Part shown: positions 41,701 to 51,326 of the stretch, one piece after another
Layout: the number at the start of each line of letters is the position of its first letter
Numbering within the stretch: the stretch's first letter is position 1
DNA from: Seminavis robusta
Taxonomy: Eukaryota > Bacillariophyta > Bacillariophyceae > Naviculales > Naviculaceae
Reading direction: 5' to 3'
DNA length: 64,000 bases
Assembly: GCA_903772945.1 (NCBI GenBank)
Contig: CAICTM010000205.1
Location: 1-64,000, forward strand
The notes under the pieces: model-generated
What the model was told of the DNA's origin: nothing
Seen by the model: the letters and a program-made list of their open reading frames with translations, nothing else
Databases searched by the model: none
Program-made: the position numbers and the translations under genes

Positions 41701-42212
41701 CGATGGCAGACATTCACTGCTGTGGAGAGCAGCCACCAACGACTCTGAATCGAAGTATTCTTCTGGAACAGTGCTACCACCGACTTGGCCATAATTTCGG
41801 CATCGATCGGCAAAGAATCAAACAGAACACGTGATGTAGCTCTTTGGTTGCTTCCAGTATTGACAATCGCGGGTCTTTTCACAGCTGGAGTCAAAGGAGT
41901 TCCATTTACTGGAGTCCTCTGGCTAGATCTCCTCTTTTGGTGGCCAGCAGCAGCGACTCGTCCTGTTGCGTCTCTTTGTAGAGAACACTGTGTCGGTGAC
42001 TCGTAGTGTCTCCTACCAAGAACAAGGCGCGGTTGAGAGATGCCGTTACTGGCGGACACTCTTCTTGATCCTCTTGTTGCATCTCTTTGTAGGGAACTGT
42101 TTGTTGGGGACGCATAATTCCTACCGCTAAGCACAATACGCCTTGGAGAGATGCCGTTGTTTTCCTGGTTGGTAGTGGAAGATCGTTTTGATCGTCTTGT
42201 TTGGACCACCAT
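38793..42212 (-). CDS. DDE-superfamily transposase
   Basis: 1139 aa, uninterrupted, from ATG 42212. Residues ~1-75 are basic and contain a tandem duplication of ~36 residues (NGIS-x2-R-x-VL-x-GR-x-Y-x-SPT-x2-SLQRDAT), probably a nuclear signal or DNA-contact tail. The middle has a helix-turn-helix-like region (VSVEEFLQSNGLKNICCNTTHRWLTFLGFK approximately 470-500). The catalytic core has three acids in conserved settings: D622 in WGQDEVVS, D759 in CYDHSQGH and E997 in GVGIEYVWS. The core resembles fungal proteins annotated DDE superfamily endonuclease (PKDLGCSIMISG, HPEIAGVGIEYVW). It should cut and join the element ends. Strand transfer activity cannot be seen, but no lesion is present. Confidence 0.85.
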   Translation of the reverse strand: MVVQTRRSKRSSTTNQENNGISPRRIVLSGRNYASPTNSSLQRDATRGSRRVSASNGISQPRLVLGRRHYESPTQCSLQRDATGRVAAAGHQKRRSSQRTPVNGTPLTPAVKRPAIVNTGSNQRATSRVLFDSLPIDAEIMAKSVVALFQKNTSIQSRWWLLSTAVNVCHRLANFHPKSPLIEGSYELQFTVETALAGLLQHNCVDAGSMKDRSKGIYIHTFKETTAVYADFSATVPWIPPLATSNAPGWLNLLETHRLSIRPYLPLGLYKLCNFWYSTEAEKLFGAGENETAEEAARNIQALLIEGVKTAGAAKDLIVGLAKDDPPTYFIDNYDGEPLELKFDPNRVDKLVHAIQIKSYYLLRAITLMLEADAENEPLCWKGKCEQAMVAVQANTGDKSISNYKAIQEWLRQFREHRRFNNPLMSERIGISLFVNHPEAATEMRDHGNKHIQQLSVDFMQEFLRAKLIPKLAAKERVSVEEFLQSNGLKNICCNTTHRWLTFLGFKRSLYKKGFYTDIHERPDVVSSRIEYCIELMKLELHSAVWVQLVPIRVQQLKKDNRIYPNNDGVPVLWQGQTLIEFHVDDIVDSHNLPELQGNLFGGNYSLRLPANARRTIVWGQDEVVSNEKAMNSMAWYGSEGQQALRPKDLGCSIMISGVVSREAGWMPIPTPEQLRLINANRAGKDYVARDAAIAVHGSAAKRPFTEKDIQSRCCRWPLHPGQNNEGYWTNNHTIVQLENIADMAAVMYPHHNHVICYDHSQGHTAKRKDGLDASRLNKEPGGQQPKMHETTLTEGCLGPFDNNGCRLSVGAVQRCVFSEDDQGPSWMSSEQQSTTKYDQVFEGETATRALRSKKEIHAHLIHKLGSNTAGLPSDPSRTSLAFLRDIANQHCIDLSVEEVKQQKGWVNTPKGALQMCIERGLVDLELVKRRKGHYTMPGRKDAEGKLIEGTSLRMLLQGCDDFKKEISMLEWVAKQYGWRVIFSPKCHPEIAGVGIEYVWSVSKNCLVRIPLPQRKGKDRFTKQVLDVCFDSEKTLTKQTVRGCARKARQFVIAYLLLHAVEAARDDGTGSTNPLTGEVSIETMRKKQSELKFATIRAAQKMYKRHRGIAMFDHEEEKISFTSSESIEDWMRKEQRKSA

Positions 42213-42531
42213 GGCAGCAGAATATACACCACAGCGACCACAGCCTCATGCACCACAGCATCAGTCTATGCATGGGCGGCATGGTCAAGAACATCCTCTT
42301 GCATGCCATCATTGGCATGGCTCACCTCCAAAATTTTGCCACATGATGTGCAACTCCTTCAGTTTGGAAAATCGCCTCATTTCTCATCTTTCACGGCTAT
42401 GGCTAGACCAAGATGGCTGATGCACAAACCAAGGCTATTAACCCATCAACTGGGTTAATGGCAAAGCTCTGCAATGATGACAACAACAGTATCAAGGTTG
42501 AAGCCTATCCGCATTGACAATATCGTCTCCA

Positions 42532-42597
42532 TCTTCCTCTCCTCTCCGTTGATGTGATGTGGACTGATCGATCGAACAAACGGAGAGGAGAGGAAGA
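42532..42597. repeat. 19-bp perfect inverted repeat near the right TIR
   Basis: Arms 42532-42550 (TCTTCCTCTCCTCTCCGTT) and 42579-42597 are exact reverse complements around a 28-nt loop containing GATCGATCGA. The hairpin is between the transposase start and the right TIR. It could be a transposase subterminal site or a structured leader. Confidence 0.85.
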
Positions 42598-42643
42598 AGA
42601 ACAAAAGCACGAAACGCATTAGGGTTGGTGTTATCGGTTATCA

Positions 42644-42771
42644 TGCCTTAAATGAATTTGAGTGGTGTCGTTAAATAAACATTGTTCTTCGGACTCTCCA
42701 TTTCGAGCCAGCCACGCTAGTACTCATTCTACATAGCTCTACGGTGGCACCCTTCTGGTCGCAGGAGCCAT
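42644..42771 (-). repeat. Right terminal inverted repeat of the transposon
   Basis: Reverse complement starts ATGGCTCCTGCGACCA and matches 37002-37129; followed by AGT. Confidence 0.88.
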
Positions 42772-43286
42772 AGTACCGGTATGTCAATATGTCAATACAA
42801 AAACTTTGATTCAATCATTTAGTCGCACCTCTGATCCTTCCAGGGCTCGGTGCCATGCAATTCTTTTCCGCCGCCAACTCCGCAGAAGCTACATAGCTAG
42901 CTAGAACTCGTACACCTTACTAGCTTACATTTTGTTTGGGACAGACCTGTTCGGGGTAGGTGGGATGTTGAACAAGGAGGAGCTCCGCAAGCTGCTTCAC
43001 ATGTACATGGTGGACCTCAGGGGACGGTCCGACATCTTTGCACGCAAAGTTTTCCGGACTGTTAACCTGCTCGCTCGTCCTTTCGTTGTGGCACAGTGGC
43101 TTACCTTTACCCACTGACATCCATGGAGATGCAGCTATGCCATCGTTACTCGCTTTGCTAACTACATGTGAAGACGCTAAGGGACAAAAAATGCTGTTGT
43201 TGTGTGCCAAATGCTTCATCGTGCACTGCCCTAAGAGCGATCTATAAATTATCAGGTAGGAAGTACAAACAAGCAAAGCTGCCATC
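42772..43286. other. Intergenic region, no supported gene
   Basis: About 0.5 kb. A 233-aa minus-strand ORF (42920-43621) overlaps the end of the RxxS-repeat gene in another frame and has no domain features, so it was not accepted. GCTAGCTAG occurs near 42895. Confidence 0.45.
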
Positions 43287-45644
43287 TTATGATGCACGTG
43301 CGGCAAGCTGCTTGGGCGAACCGTCTTGTCCTGAATTGGATCGGCAAAGGTTCCGGCTTGAATTGGATCGAAACGATATGGTGCTTCCAACCAACAGCGC
43401 AAGACGGTTGTCCCCTTGCTCTTCTTCCGCTGGTTCTCTCTTCTCCTTCTTCCCTGATGAAGCTCTTCGACTCTGCAGTGTCTCCAAGTCACTTCTGCAA
43501 CGTGCCAACCCTCGCTTCCCCGTGTCCGGTTCAATATCAACCTCGGCGGCACTACATAAACCACGAAAACTGTTGGAAAAACCAAGACGGCGGCGCTGAG
43601 ACCCTTCGTATGCCGAACCATCCAAGTTTCTCATGGAAGCACTTTTCCTGTTTAGTAGCCTCCTGTTTTGGCGCCTGATTGCTGACTGATCCTTTGACAT
43701 GCTCCTGTTCGAGTCTTGTCGCAGAAGATTTCTGTTGTTGCCAGTAGCCCTTGCCGAGAAGTCCATCGCTTGGCGCCTGGATGATGGATCCTTTGACATG
43801 CTCCTGTTCGAGTCTTGTCGCAAAAGATTTCTCCTGCTACCAGCCCTTGCCGAGAAGTCCATGGCTTGTTCCGACAGGTCCATCATCAGCTTGCGCGTAG
43901 AGTCCCGCTTCAGGATGTTTTTGTTGGAGTTCTGCCTCATCATGTTCAATCTGTCCACTTCCAGAACTTGTTCCGAACAGTCCGGGAGGAGGCTCCTCGC
44001 AGAGACATCGCGGACCAAGTTTCTACCCGAAATCTGCCTCATCATGTTCAACCTTGAAATCGACTCATTGTTCAATGTTCGCTTTGATTCATTGAGGAGG
44101 TTCCTCTCGGATGTCTGTTTCAACAACGACCCCAACGTCCGAAATGAATCACTCATGAGATTTCTCATCGAGCAACCTTTGTAGTAGTGGTTTCTCGAGG
44201 ACTTGTCGTCCATGAGGTCCCTAGCCAAGTTTCCCATTGATGAAACTCCCCTGGTGCCCAACAATCCCGCTCTCCTGTCTAGTCGAGGTCCCGACTGGAA
44301 ATCTCCCGCAAAGTTGAGTGTGGAAAAGTTCCTCTTGGGCTTGGTGGTTCGTCTATTAGTTGCCAGGTTACCGAGAGAATTGTTAAAGTCCAATGTAATA
44401 CTGTCGTTGTTGGAAGATGCTTCTTGAGAAGGATCCGAAATATCTCCCATGACATTTCGGAGCGAATGAACTCGCTTCATGCGTTGGTTTTCCCGTCGGT
44501 GATCTGACTCTGAGAGTTCACTGCGCTTGAAACTCTTCATGGAGGAACTTCGCGGCAGAGCGCCGGTCTCTGAAACTTCACGCAAGCTGGTCTGCTTCAT
44601 CGAGGAGCTTCGGGCCAGAGCTTGCTGTCGCGCTTGTCGTCTCGAACCTATAATAGTAGTGTTGATGTCACTCATGGAAGACTCTTGCATCTTTTTGAGC
44701 GAGGAGAGTCTTGTCAATCGTCGGCGGGTGTGATCCTTGGTGGTCTCCTCTTCTCCCATTCTCTGTTGGCTCATCCTCCTCCAGAACGTAGGTCTCTGAG
44801 CACTACTAGCAGAAAGTGGAGGCGCTAAATCCCTTGGAAGATCTCTTGCTTGCTGCTTTGTAGTAGTAGATGCGGGAGATTCTGGCTCTGGTTGCTTGCG
44901 TCCCCGACAAAACTTGCTAGTGTCCACGTAGTTGCTTTCTCCTTCCTCCTCAGTTTTCTTGTCCGTGCTAAGAAGAGTCTGAGGATGGCAATCATCATCC
45001 TCAGTTTTAGCAGGACCAACAGCATCAATCGTTGACACTATCATCCCCAACTTGCCCTTGTTAAACTTGCGGGTATCCACAAAGTGACAGGAGGGGCCCA
45101 AATCATCTTCCGCCGCTACTGTGGATGTGATCGTTGTTTCCCCTTCTGTGCGCTCCGTCATGTCCAGCTCGTTGCACTTGGTCCAGAAAAAGCTGTCGTC
45201 CCCGTTGACTGGTTCCTCTTCCTCCTCGTCTTCTTCGGCAAAGAGGTCGGTCAAGGACTTTTGAAACTTCTCCGCGTAGGTTGGCTCGTGCTCAGTGGTG
45301 GTACTAATGCTACTACTCGTATGATCCCGAGTATAGGACGCCCCCATGCTACTCCGTCGTTTGATGCGAAAGTTGATGCGGCTCTTGGAGTCCTCGAGCT
45401 CTTCTTCCTCGTCCACTTCCGGCTGGGTTTCCATCAAGGACATGGACCTGCGATACTGATGATGGCCGCCATAGGTTGCTCTTCGACACGGCAGAGACCG
45501 TTTCGAAACCTTGGTCGGCACGGGAATCGTCCTCCGCCGTTGCTCCGTAGAGCCAACCACAGCACGAGTGCGGGTATAATCCACCAACAACATGGCAGCT
45601 GACTTGTGGCGGGCCTTTGCTGCTGCACCGCTCTCTCGTTTCAT
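43287..45644 (-). CDS. Repeat protein with many basophilic-kinase (RxxS) sites
   Basis: 785 aa from ATG 45644 (the frame extends to a TTG at 45734). No catalytic domain. The N-terminal part has basic stretches and acidic tracts (EVDEEEELED, EEDEEEEEP). Two related motifs FVDTRKFNKGK and YVDTSKFCRGR lie near residues 200-280. From ~330 to 740 there are about fifteen imperfect units around R-[NS]-L-x-R-x-x-S-x-R-x-[LM]-x-x-D, such as RNLLRQDSNRSMSKD, which occurs twice exactly within a larger duplicated block also carrying QAMDFSARA. Each unit holds one or two RxxS consensus sites for PKA/CaMK-like kinases. A disordered, multi-phosphorylated scaffold is likely. Similar Ser-rich proteins are common in diatoms, and no specific family is recognised. 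Confidence 0.7.
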   Translation of the reverse strand: MKRESGAAAKARHKSAAMLLVDYTRTRAVVGSTEQRRRTIPVPTKVSKRSLPCRRATYGGHHQYRRSMSLMETQPEVDEEEELEDSKSRINFRIKRRSSMGASYTRDHTSSSISTTTEHEPTYAEKFQKSLTDLFAEEDEEEEEPVNGDDSFFWTKCNELDMTERTEGETTITSTVAAEDDLGPSCHFVDTRKFNKGKLGMIVSTIDAVGPAKTEDDDCHPQTLLSTDKKTEEEGESNYVDTSKFCRGRKQPEPESPASTTTKQQARDLPRDLAPPLSASSAQRPTFWRRMSQQRMGEEETTKDHTRRRLTRLSSLKKMQESSMSDINTTIIGSRRQARQQALARSSSMKQTSLREVSETGALPRSSSMKSFKRSELSESDHRRENQRMKRVHSLRNVMGDISDPSQEASSNNDSITLDFNNSLGNLATNRRTTKPKRNFSTLNFAGDFQSGPRLDRRAGLLGTRGVSSMGNLARDLMDDKSSRNHYYKGCSMRNLMSDSFRTLGSLLKQTSERNLLNESKRTLNNESISRLNMMRQISGRNLVRDVSARSLLPDCSEQVLEVDRLNMMRQNSNKNILKRDSTRKLMMDLSEQAMDFSARAGSRRNLLRQDSNRSMSKDPSSRRQAMDFSARATGNNRNLLRQDSNRSMSKDQSAIRRQNRRLLNRKSASMRNLDGSAYEGSQRRRLGFSNSFRGLCSAAEVDIEPDTGKRGLARCRSDLETLQSRRASSGKKEKREPAEEEQGDNRLALLVGSTISFRSNSSRNLCRSNSGQDGSPKQLAARAS

Positions 45645-47996
45645 GCTGGTGCGATTGTGTAAAGTAGTGGTGCGAGGATTGGTTGTAAAGCCGCTGTCGT
45701 TCCACAGAACCAGAGTTTCCAGACCAAAGACCAAAGCGGCTTCTCACCTCTGTCATCTTTCTTTGGGTGCCGTAGGAAGGAGATGCAGTACAGTACGTAC
45801 TCACATGGAATTAAGGGCTTGCCAGCTCACTACGAGTGACCCACGAAGAACCACGACATTCAGAAAAGGTTCTGGTTTGAGATTTAATAAGCATACACGA
45901 GTTCGACTTTGAATCTTGCATTATTAAATGCAAGTGTAATCAGGGTTTATGGGTACGACACCCATTTATGACTCTCCGTCTTCGTTCACCTGTTCTCTTC
46001 AAGATCAGACGGAGTTAAATGCGGGGCTGATGAAGTGTGATCGTTTCTAAATAAGCGTGAAGTGCTAGTTCACGTGTATTGTGCCAGTGGTGCCAGTTAG
46101 CTCAGCAAGTGCATTCAAACAATTAAAGTCAGCAACAGAGAAGGACTACCAGCGTTCGGCACGAGTACCGGCATCCGCCATTCCAGATCCCAACTATTGA
46201 CAGGAGCCAACAGCTCATCAACCATCCTAACGGCGTTTCGGGGGGCTGCGAAACACCTTGATGAGACTTGAGACGGCAGTTTTAGTCTCCTAGTAGTTGT
46301 CTTGGGAGCCGTAACTCGTGAGACGACACAACTAGTATGGTAGCAGTTGTCTTGGACGTGGTGAGATTGGATCCTTACTGGTAAGGCGCTCGTTGTTGCT
46401 CTCTGTTGGCTTTTATAGATAGATATTATCTTGTGCTTCGGTCCCTTATTCCTATATGCCTATAGGGCTATAGGGCTGGCTAATGGCTACGATGTACTGT
46501 AGATGAGTGGAGCCAGCTACTCCTAGCTAGTATCTGTAAAACATACTCCACCACCTCACCGAAGTCACCATGACTTGTATAAGGCCTTGGGAGGTTGGGA
46601 GGTAGGGGAAAGCACCAGGTCTACCACAAACAGGCTTTTTTTGATCTCAAGACTTTCAACTTTCAAGACCAAAGACCAAACTAGTCTAACTACTGAGTAT
46701 CCCAATTTCAACGAATTCAAAGGAGTGGGCTACACTCTTGAACTCACGTTTAGTGCACCTGTTGGTAGTCACCCGTGGTCGCTCGTGGTCTCTTTTGGTC
46801 TCTGCTGCTCAACCATGGCACGCACTACTACTAGACAATTAGAAGTAATAATAGTAGATTGGCTTCCTAATGAATAGCCAATCGAGGTCAACCATGGTCA
46901 ATAATTGTTGTGTTAAAAGGATGGCCAGCCGTTGTCAAGGGTGATCAACCATGGTCACGTGGTCGATGAAAGAAATAATAAGTGACCGTTTATCAACAGC
47001 TTCGACTCTTCGACTCTTCGACTGACAGTTGACAGCTGTGGGTTGACCATGAAAACAGCCATTTTCCCATCTCCCCAAAAAATGAGTCCGAGTACGTAGT
47101 GGATCCAACCGGCAAATAAAAATGCTTACCGGTGAATTTGATCAGCTATTTGATCCTTGAAGCTCCAAAATGGGCCAGGAAGGAGGCGACGATGGCAGCC
47201 ATCGCCTCTAATTCACCCATTCACGGTTTTGCCACAAACGGTACGCTTCACTCCACAACTCGATCACTCCATCCGTGGCTGCATGGCTGCATGGCTGCAT
47301 TGTTCATATTCTCATTCATCAGCTATTCATACATCTAACGGAAGCAGCATATTCTTTGTTAAGGTCTTGTGGCTGGCCAGTTATTTATTTGTGGTCCTCA
47401 TGATCCTCAAGGTTGATTCGATTCGTTTGTGGTGCTCTTCTTTCTTGCTTGTAGTAATAATTCGTTCAAGCAACTTCGGAAACCCTGATGTTTTGCCAAT
47501 CTAGACTATCTACTAGCTAGCTAGGCATCATTGCCTTTGAGCTTCTTTTAGATGGGGATCCGATACCTCTAATTCAATGCGTTTGTTGCTTGCGGCACGC
47601 TGTGTCTGTACTGAGTATCAATATTCTTCCCATCTCCTATCCAAAGTTTCCTCTACAAAGTAAACAATTTGAGCCAGTCAAGTCCACAACTTGCTGTCCA
47701 ACAGGCAGATGTCATTCATGTTGGTGCCGTTCCATTGGGCTCTTGGGTCCTAGTTCTCCTTGTTGTTTGTTGGAGCAAGAAGAGGCAGCACTACAGCGTA
47801 GTTCGTCTGGTTTGTAAAAAGAGCAAGGAGTGGTTCCCCTGGTCTTTGCCAGTTGATGAGTTATGTTGCAACAGCTGTTGTAAAATTTCATCGTATCGTC
47901 CTAGAGTAGTTGGCAGCTGTGGTAAAGTGTTTCACTACTAGTTTTAATGCAAGAGCTACCTACACGCAGCCACTTCCAACATGAGGAAGCCTCGTG
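45645..47996. other. Intergenic region, no supported gene
   Basis: About 2.35 kb with only short ORFs (46575-46877, 47132-47504, 47590-47941), none with family features. TCAACCATGG recurs at 46808, 46888 and 46945. A small hairpin GTTTCG/CGAAAC lies at about 46235-46254. Simple ATGGCTGC repeats are at 47281-47300. Confidence 0.45.
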
Positions 47997-48404
47997 TCAG
48001 ATGTCATGATCATCTAGGATTCCATAACGACGGCGAAGGTCCTTGAGTTCTGTTACCAGATCCGTATGTTCCTCCTCCAATGAGGGATGAGCCTTCATTT
48101 CATCCCAGAGTTTGACACGTTGGTTGCGAAGGGATTTCTTTGTCTTGCGGAGTTCAGCTTGATCCTTCTTGGATCCCAAATCCAGAATCGAATCAATCAG
48201 AAAATTGCAGTTTGTAATCTCCTCTACAATCTTGTTGAGTTTCTTTTGTGTCTTGGTCTGTAGAGGGGTAATCATGTTGTAAAGATCAAGAATGGCCTTC
48301 TCCAAATCAGCGATAGCACTCTCAGATTCGTTGATGATTGGATTTGAAACAATATCATTATGAGCCGAGGTTCTGGTTCTGTTGGAGTTTGCTCCCCAGT
48401 AGTT
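47997..48404 (-). CDS. Possible coiled-coil protein fragment without start codon
   Basis: Frame open from the stop at 48405-48407 to 47997, with no ATG until a Met about 40 residues in. The sequence is convincingly coding: SNPIINESESAIADLEKAIL, then a charged coiled coil (KLNKIVEEITNCNFLIDSIL, KDQAELRKTKKSLRNQRVKL) ending RRRYGILDDHDI. It may be the last exon of a gene whose 5' part is not identified, or a remnant. No family recognised. Confidence 0.4.
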   Translation of the reverse strand, partial: NYWGANSNRTRTSAHNDIVSNPIINESESAIADLEKAILDLYNMITPLQTKTQKKLNKIVEEITNCNFLIDSILDLGSKKDQAELRKTKKSLRNQRVKLWDEMKAHPSLEEEHTDLVTELKDLRRRYGILDDHDI

Positions 48405-48963
48405 TCACTCCCGGGTTGACTCGACTCCCATGACGCGCCCGTGTTAGGAATACAGTACCAGGTATTACTGTTAAAATAGTACCGGTATCTAGTATTTTAT
48501 TTAAAAAATAGTACCGGTACATAGATGCGGCTCAAACCATTCCTGGGCATTGATATTTTCATTCTTGTTTTATCCACGTCGCCACGCCACGGTGGACGTG
48601 GCCACCAATGACGAAAAATCCGGAACCCCCCTCATTTTTTCGATGATTGAGACGAGTACGTCAACCATTGCTGATGTTACTGTTTTGGAAGTGGTTGGAG
48701 TTTTTGAGAACCACAGACAGAACAATTGACCAATAAAAGAAGTCACCGAAAGGATCCTTTCTCCGCCTTGATCGGTGTTGTACGTTATTGCACATGTATT
48801 GAAGATTCGTTGCAGACAGCCAAGGTTTTCTCGCATCTCGCAGAACACAAATTTTCTGACCAAAAGACGACGAATCCAATCATCAACAAATAAACTTCTA
48901 GCTCGCTAGCGAGTATCTCACTTCCACTTGAATTGTATCCAAGTTTGATTGAACAAAGAAAGA
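48405..48963. other. Intergenic region, no supported gene
   Basis: About 0.55 kb. Two near-copies of TTATTTAAAAAATAGTACCGGTAC-like sequence flank 48460-48525 (AATAGTACCGGTA at 48475 and 48508). It includes the promoter of the glucanase gene. Confidence 0.4.
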
Positions 48964-50731
48964 ATGAGGCCTCTACTATCCAAAATTAACAAGAATGACG
49001 AGTACAAGTTTATCCGTGGAGTCAACCTGGGCGGGTGGCTGGTGATGGAACGATACATTACCCCGTATTCGTTTTCCATTACGGACTGCCACCAACGGGG
49101 CGACTTTTGCTGGTATCCGGGTCAAATTGATGCTCCTCCAAATGCACCCCTTTGCAATATCACCGAGTGCCAAGCCGCCTTGTCCAAAAATGTGTTTGGC
49201 GCGACCGATTATCCATTGGACGAATGGCATTTGGGACTCGCATTTCAAGGCAGCAATCAGACGCAACACGGCGAACAATGGCTCAACTCGCATTTTGCAC
49301 ATTTCCTTCAAAAGAGCGATCTGATTGCCCTCAAGAAAGCCGGCATTTCGCATGTCCGTGTCCCTCTGCCACATTGGATTCTGGGCAATGTCGACTACGA
49401 CAACGACGAACCCTGGATTGTGGGAGATCGGTGGAAGTACTTTTTGCGCATGTGCGGTTGGGCTCGCGAAATTGGACTCGAAGTGTGGCCCAATATCCAT
49501 ACCGCTCCGGGATCTCAAAATGGATTTGACAATTCCGGACAACAAAACTCGGTCAAAACGTGCGGTGGATGGAGCGACAATCCGCACAACATTCAACGAT
49601 CCCTCAATGTGCTCCTCGAAGTGGCCGCGGCCATTAAACGAGCCAACATTACGGATGTCGTGACGGGATTTGGACTCCTCAATGAACCCTTTGGAGATTG
49701 TTCTCGCGATCGATACAAACAATTCCTGCAAGATGGCATGAACATTATTCGTTCCGTGTTGGGAGACGATATTGGAATTTACATGTCCGATCTCTTTCAG
49801 GCTCATCTGTTCAATGATGGCACATGGGGACTCGATCCCGACACATTCGGCAATACGTACTTGGACAGTCACTACTACAATATTTTCGCACAGGCCGTGC
49901 GAGTCATGTCGCCCCAAGAACACATTGATTTGGTCTGTCATCCCCATGACGGCGAAGATGTCACGGACTGTTGCTTTGAAGATGCACCGCATAACACGAT
50001 CCCCAGTCAAGGCACGCAGCGCATTGTAGCCGAATGGAGTGGTGCGTTCGATGCCATGCCGGGAGAAGTTCTCAAACCCATTATGAAATCCATTTACGAG
50101 TACGGCGTGGCACCCCTCCTGAACCGGACCATTACCCCGGAACGCAAGTCCTTTTTGACCAAATTCATTCAAGCACAGATTGTGTCGTACGAAACGGCGG
50201 CTATTCCTGGATTGGCCCATGGATGGTTCTACTGGAATTTCAAAATGGAGGGTGGAGCCTATCTGGAATGGGATTTGCGTAAGTACATGTTTGTGGTTTG
50301 GATGGTGGATTCAGCCATTGCATCATGGTGTCTCTGTTTTCTAACTCTAACTAAATGTCTTGTCGAATTCTGTAGTCAAGGGCGTGGAACAGGGATGGTT
50401 CCCTGAAATTGCTCCACCCAATGTCCCGAGTGAACGGCTCTACGGAACTTGCATGGAGATTCGTGAGCGCACCAATGAAACGCAAGACATTGTGCATGCG
50501 TATCCTTGGGGCGATCCGGCTTACTGGAGGGGCCCCTTGGTCAATGAAAGCGACAGTCTCAGAGGGGACGACGACCTGCAACAATACCAACCCATTAACC
50601 ACCACTACCTTTCCGGAATCAAGAACCAAGTTGCAATGATTGCGCTCGCCATTTTGGTGTTTATCGGTGTCCGTCGCTACCAAGTCCGCAAGAATAGCAA
50701 AAAGTGGCAATACGCAGAGATTCAATCGTAG
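48964..50731 (+). CDS. GH5-type exo-beta-1,3-glucanase, C-terminally membrane-anchored (2 exons)
   Basis: Exons 48964-50278 and 50376-50731 join (97-nt intron, GTAAGT to TGTAG) to 556 aa. The join restores YLEWDLLKGVEQGWFP, the normal end of this fold. The start region reads RGVNLGGWLVMERYITPY, the hallmark of fungal-type glucan 1,3-beta-glucosidases. The acid/base is E241 in GLLNEPFGD and the nucleophile E357 in VAEWSGAFD; HYYNIF and GWFYWNFK line the cleft. The C-terminus has one membrane span (VAMIALAILVFIGVRRYQV) and a short basic tail. No signal peptide follows the ATG, so a short upstream exon or signal is probably missed. Likely substrate is beta-1,3-glucan, perhaps chrysolaminarin or callose-like wall glucan (inference). 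Confidence 0.88.
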
Positions 50732-51326
50732 GTACAAGAAACCAGGCAGACACCGAGCAATGACACTACAATCAGTTTTAGTTTTTTCCAACCAGGGTGA
50801 AGGGAGCTCTATATTTTTGTTTCCATCCCTCCAACCACCCTTCCATTCGCGAGAGTATGAGACGACGAGTATGAGACTCTTTCAGAGTTTGTGGCACTAT
50901 ACAGCGGGCCACTGATAGATTTTTAGAATTCTCTTGGTAGCTGGAATTCCAGACATAACAATACAGCTATCTATTTTGTATACCCGGAAGAGTGCAGCGT
51001 AGCGATATGCATAGTAACTTCCAAAATTGGTGTCCATGGATGCGTAGTCTGGGCAGACGAACACTCCTTGGTTACCCCCGTTGCGGCCCTTCTTCCTGCG
51101 AAGTTTCTCATTCTTTTGTTTCTGTCGTAGCCCCACTGTTTTGTGTGTACACCAACACCTCATATCCTCACCGCACCGTGCTTGTACTACAGTAGGATGA
51201 TGTCAACAGCAGTTATGAACTGATCCCGTACCCCTAAATCTTAGTGGTTGATTGATTGATTGGGACGCCAACATCCCCACCCCCTTCCCTATCTATCATA
51301 CAGGACAATCCGGTACGTACATAATG
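50732..51326. other. Intergenic region between convergent genes, no supported gene
   Basis: About 0.6 kb. Short ORFs only. Confidence 0.5.

Larger units (their letters stand above)
37002..42771. mobile_element. Complete DDE DNA transposon with 128-bp TIRs
   Basis: The ends are inverted repeats: left 37002-37129 and right 42644-42771, both beginning ATGGCTCCTGCGA when read inward. After a diverged patch (positions 14-29) they share GTAGAGCTATGTAGAATGAG and continue to ACGACACCACTCAAATTCA with few differences. AGT flanks both sides (36999-37001 and 42772-42774), a plausible 3-bp target-site duplication. Inside are the 1139-aa DDE transposase gene and two divergent small ORFs. Both ends and the transposase frame are intact, so it may be an autonomous or recently active element. 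Superfamily not assigned. Confidence 0.88.

Noticed and set aside
42920-43621. 233-aa minus-strand ORF
   Set aside because: Overlaps the RxxS-repeat gene in another frame, begins without a clear domain and has no coding character outside the overlap.
48976-50220. 414-aa minus-strand ORF opposite the glucanase
   Set aside because: Antisense shadow; the sense frame has catalytic motifs and a verified splice.
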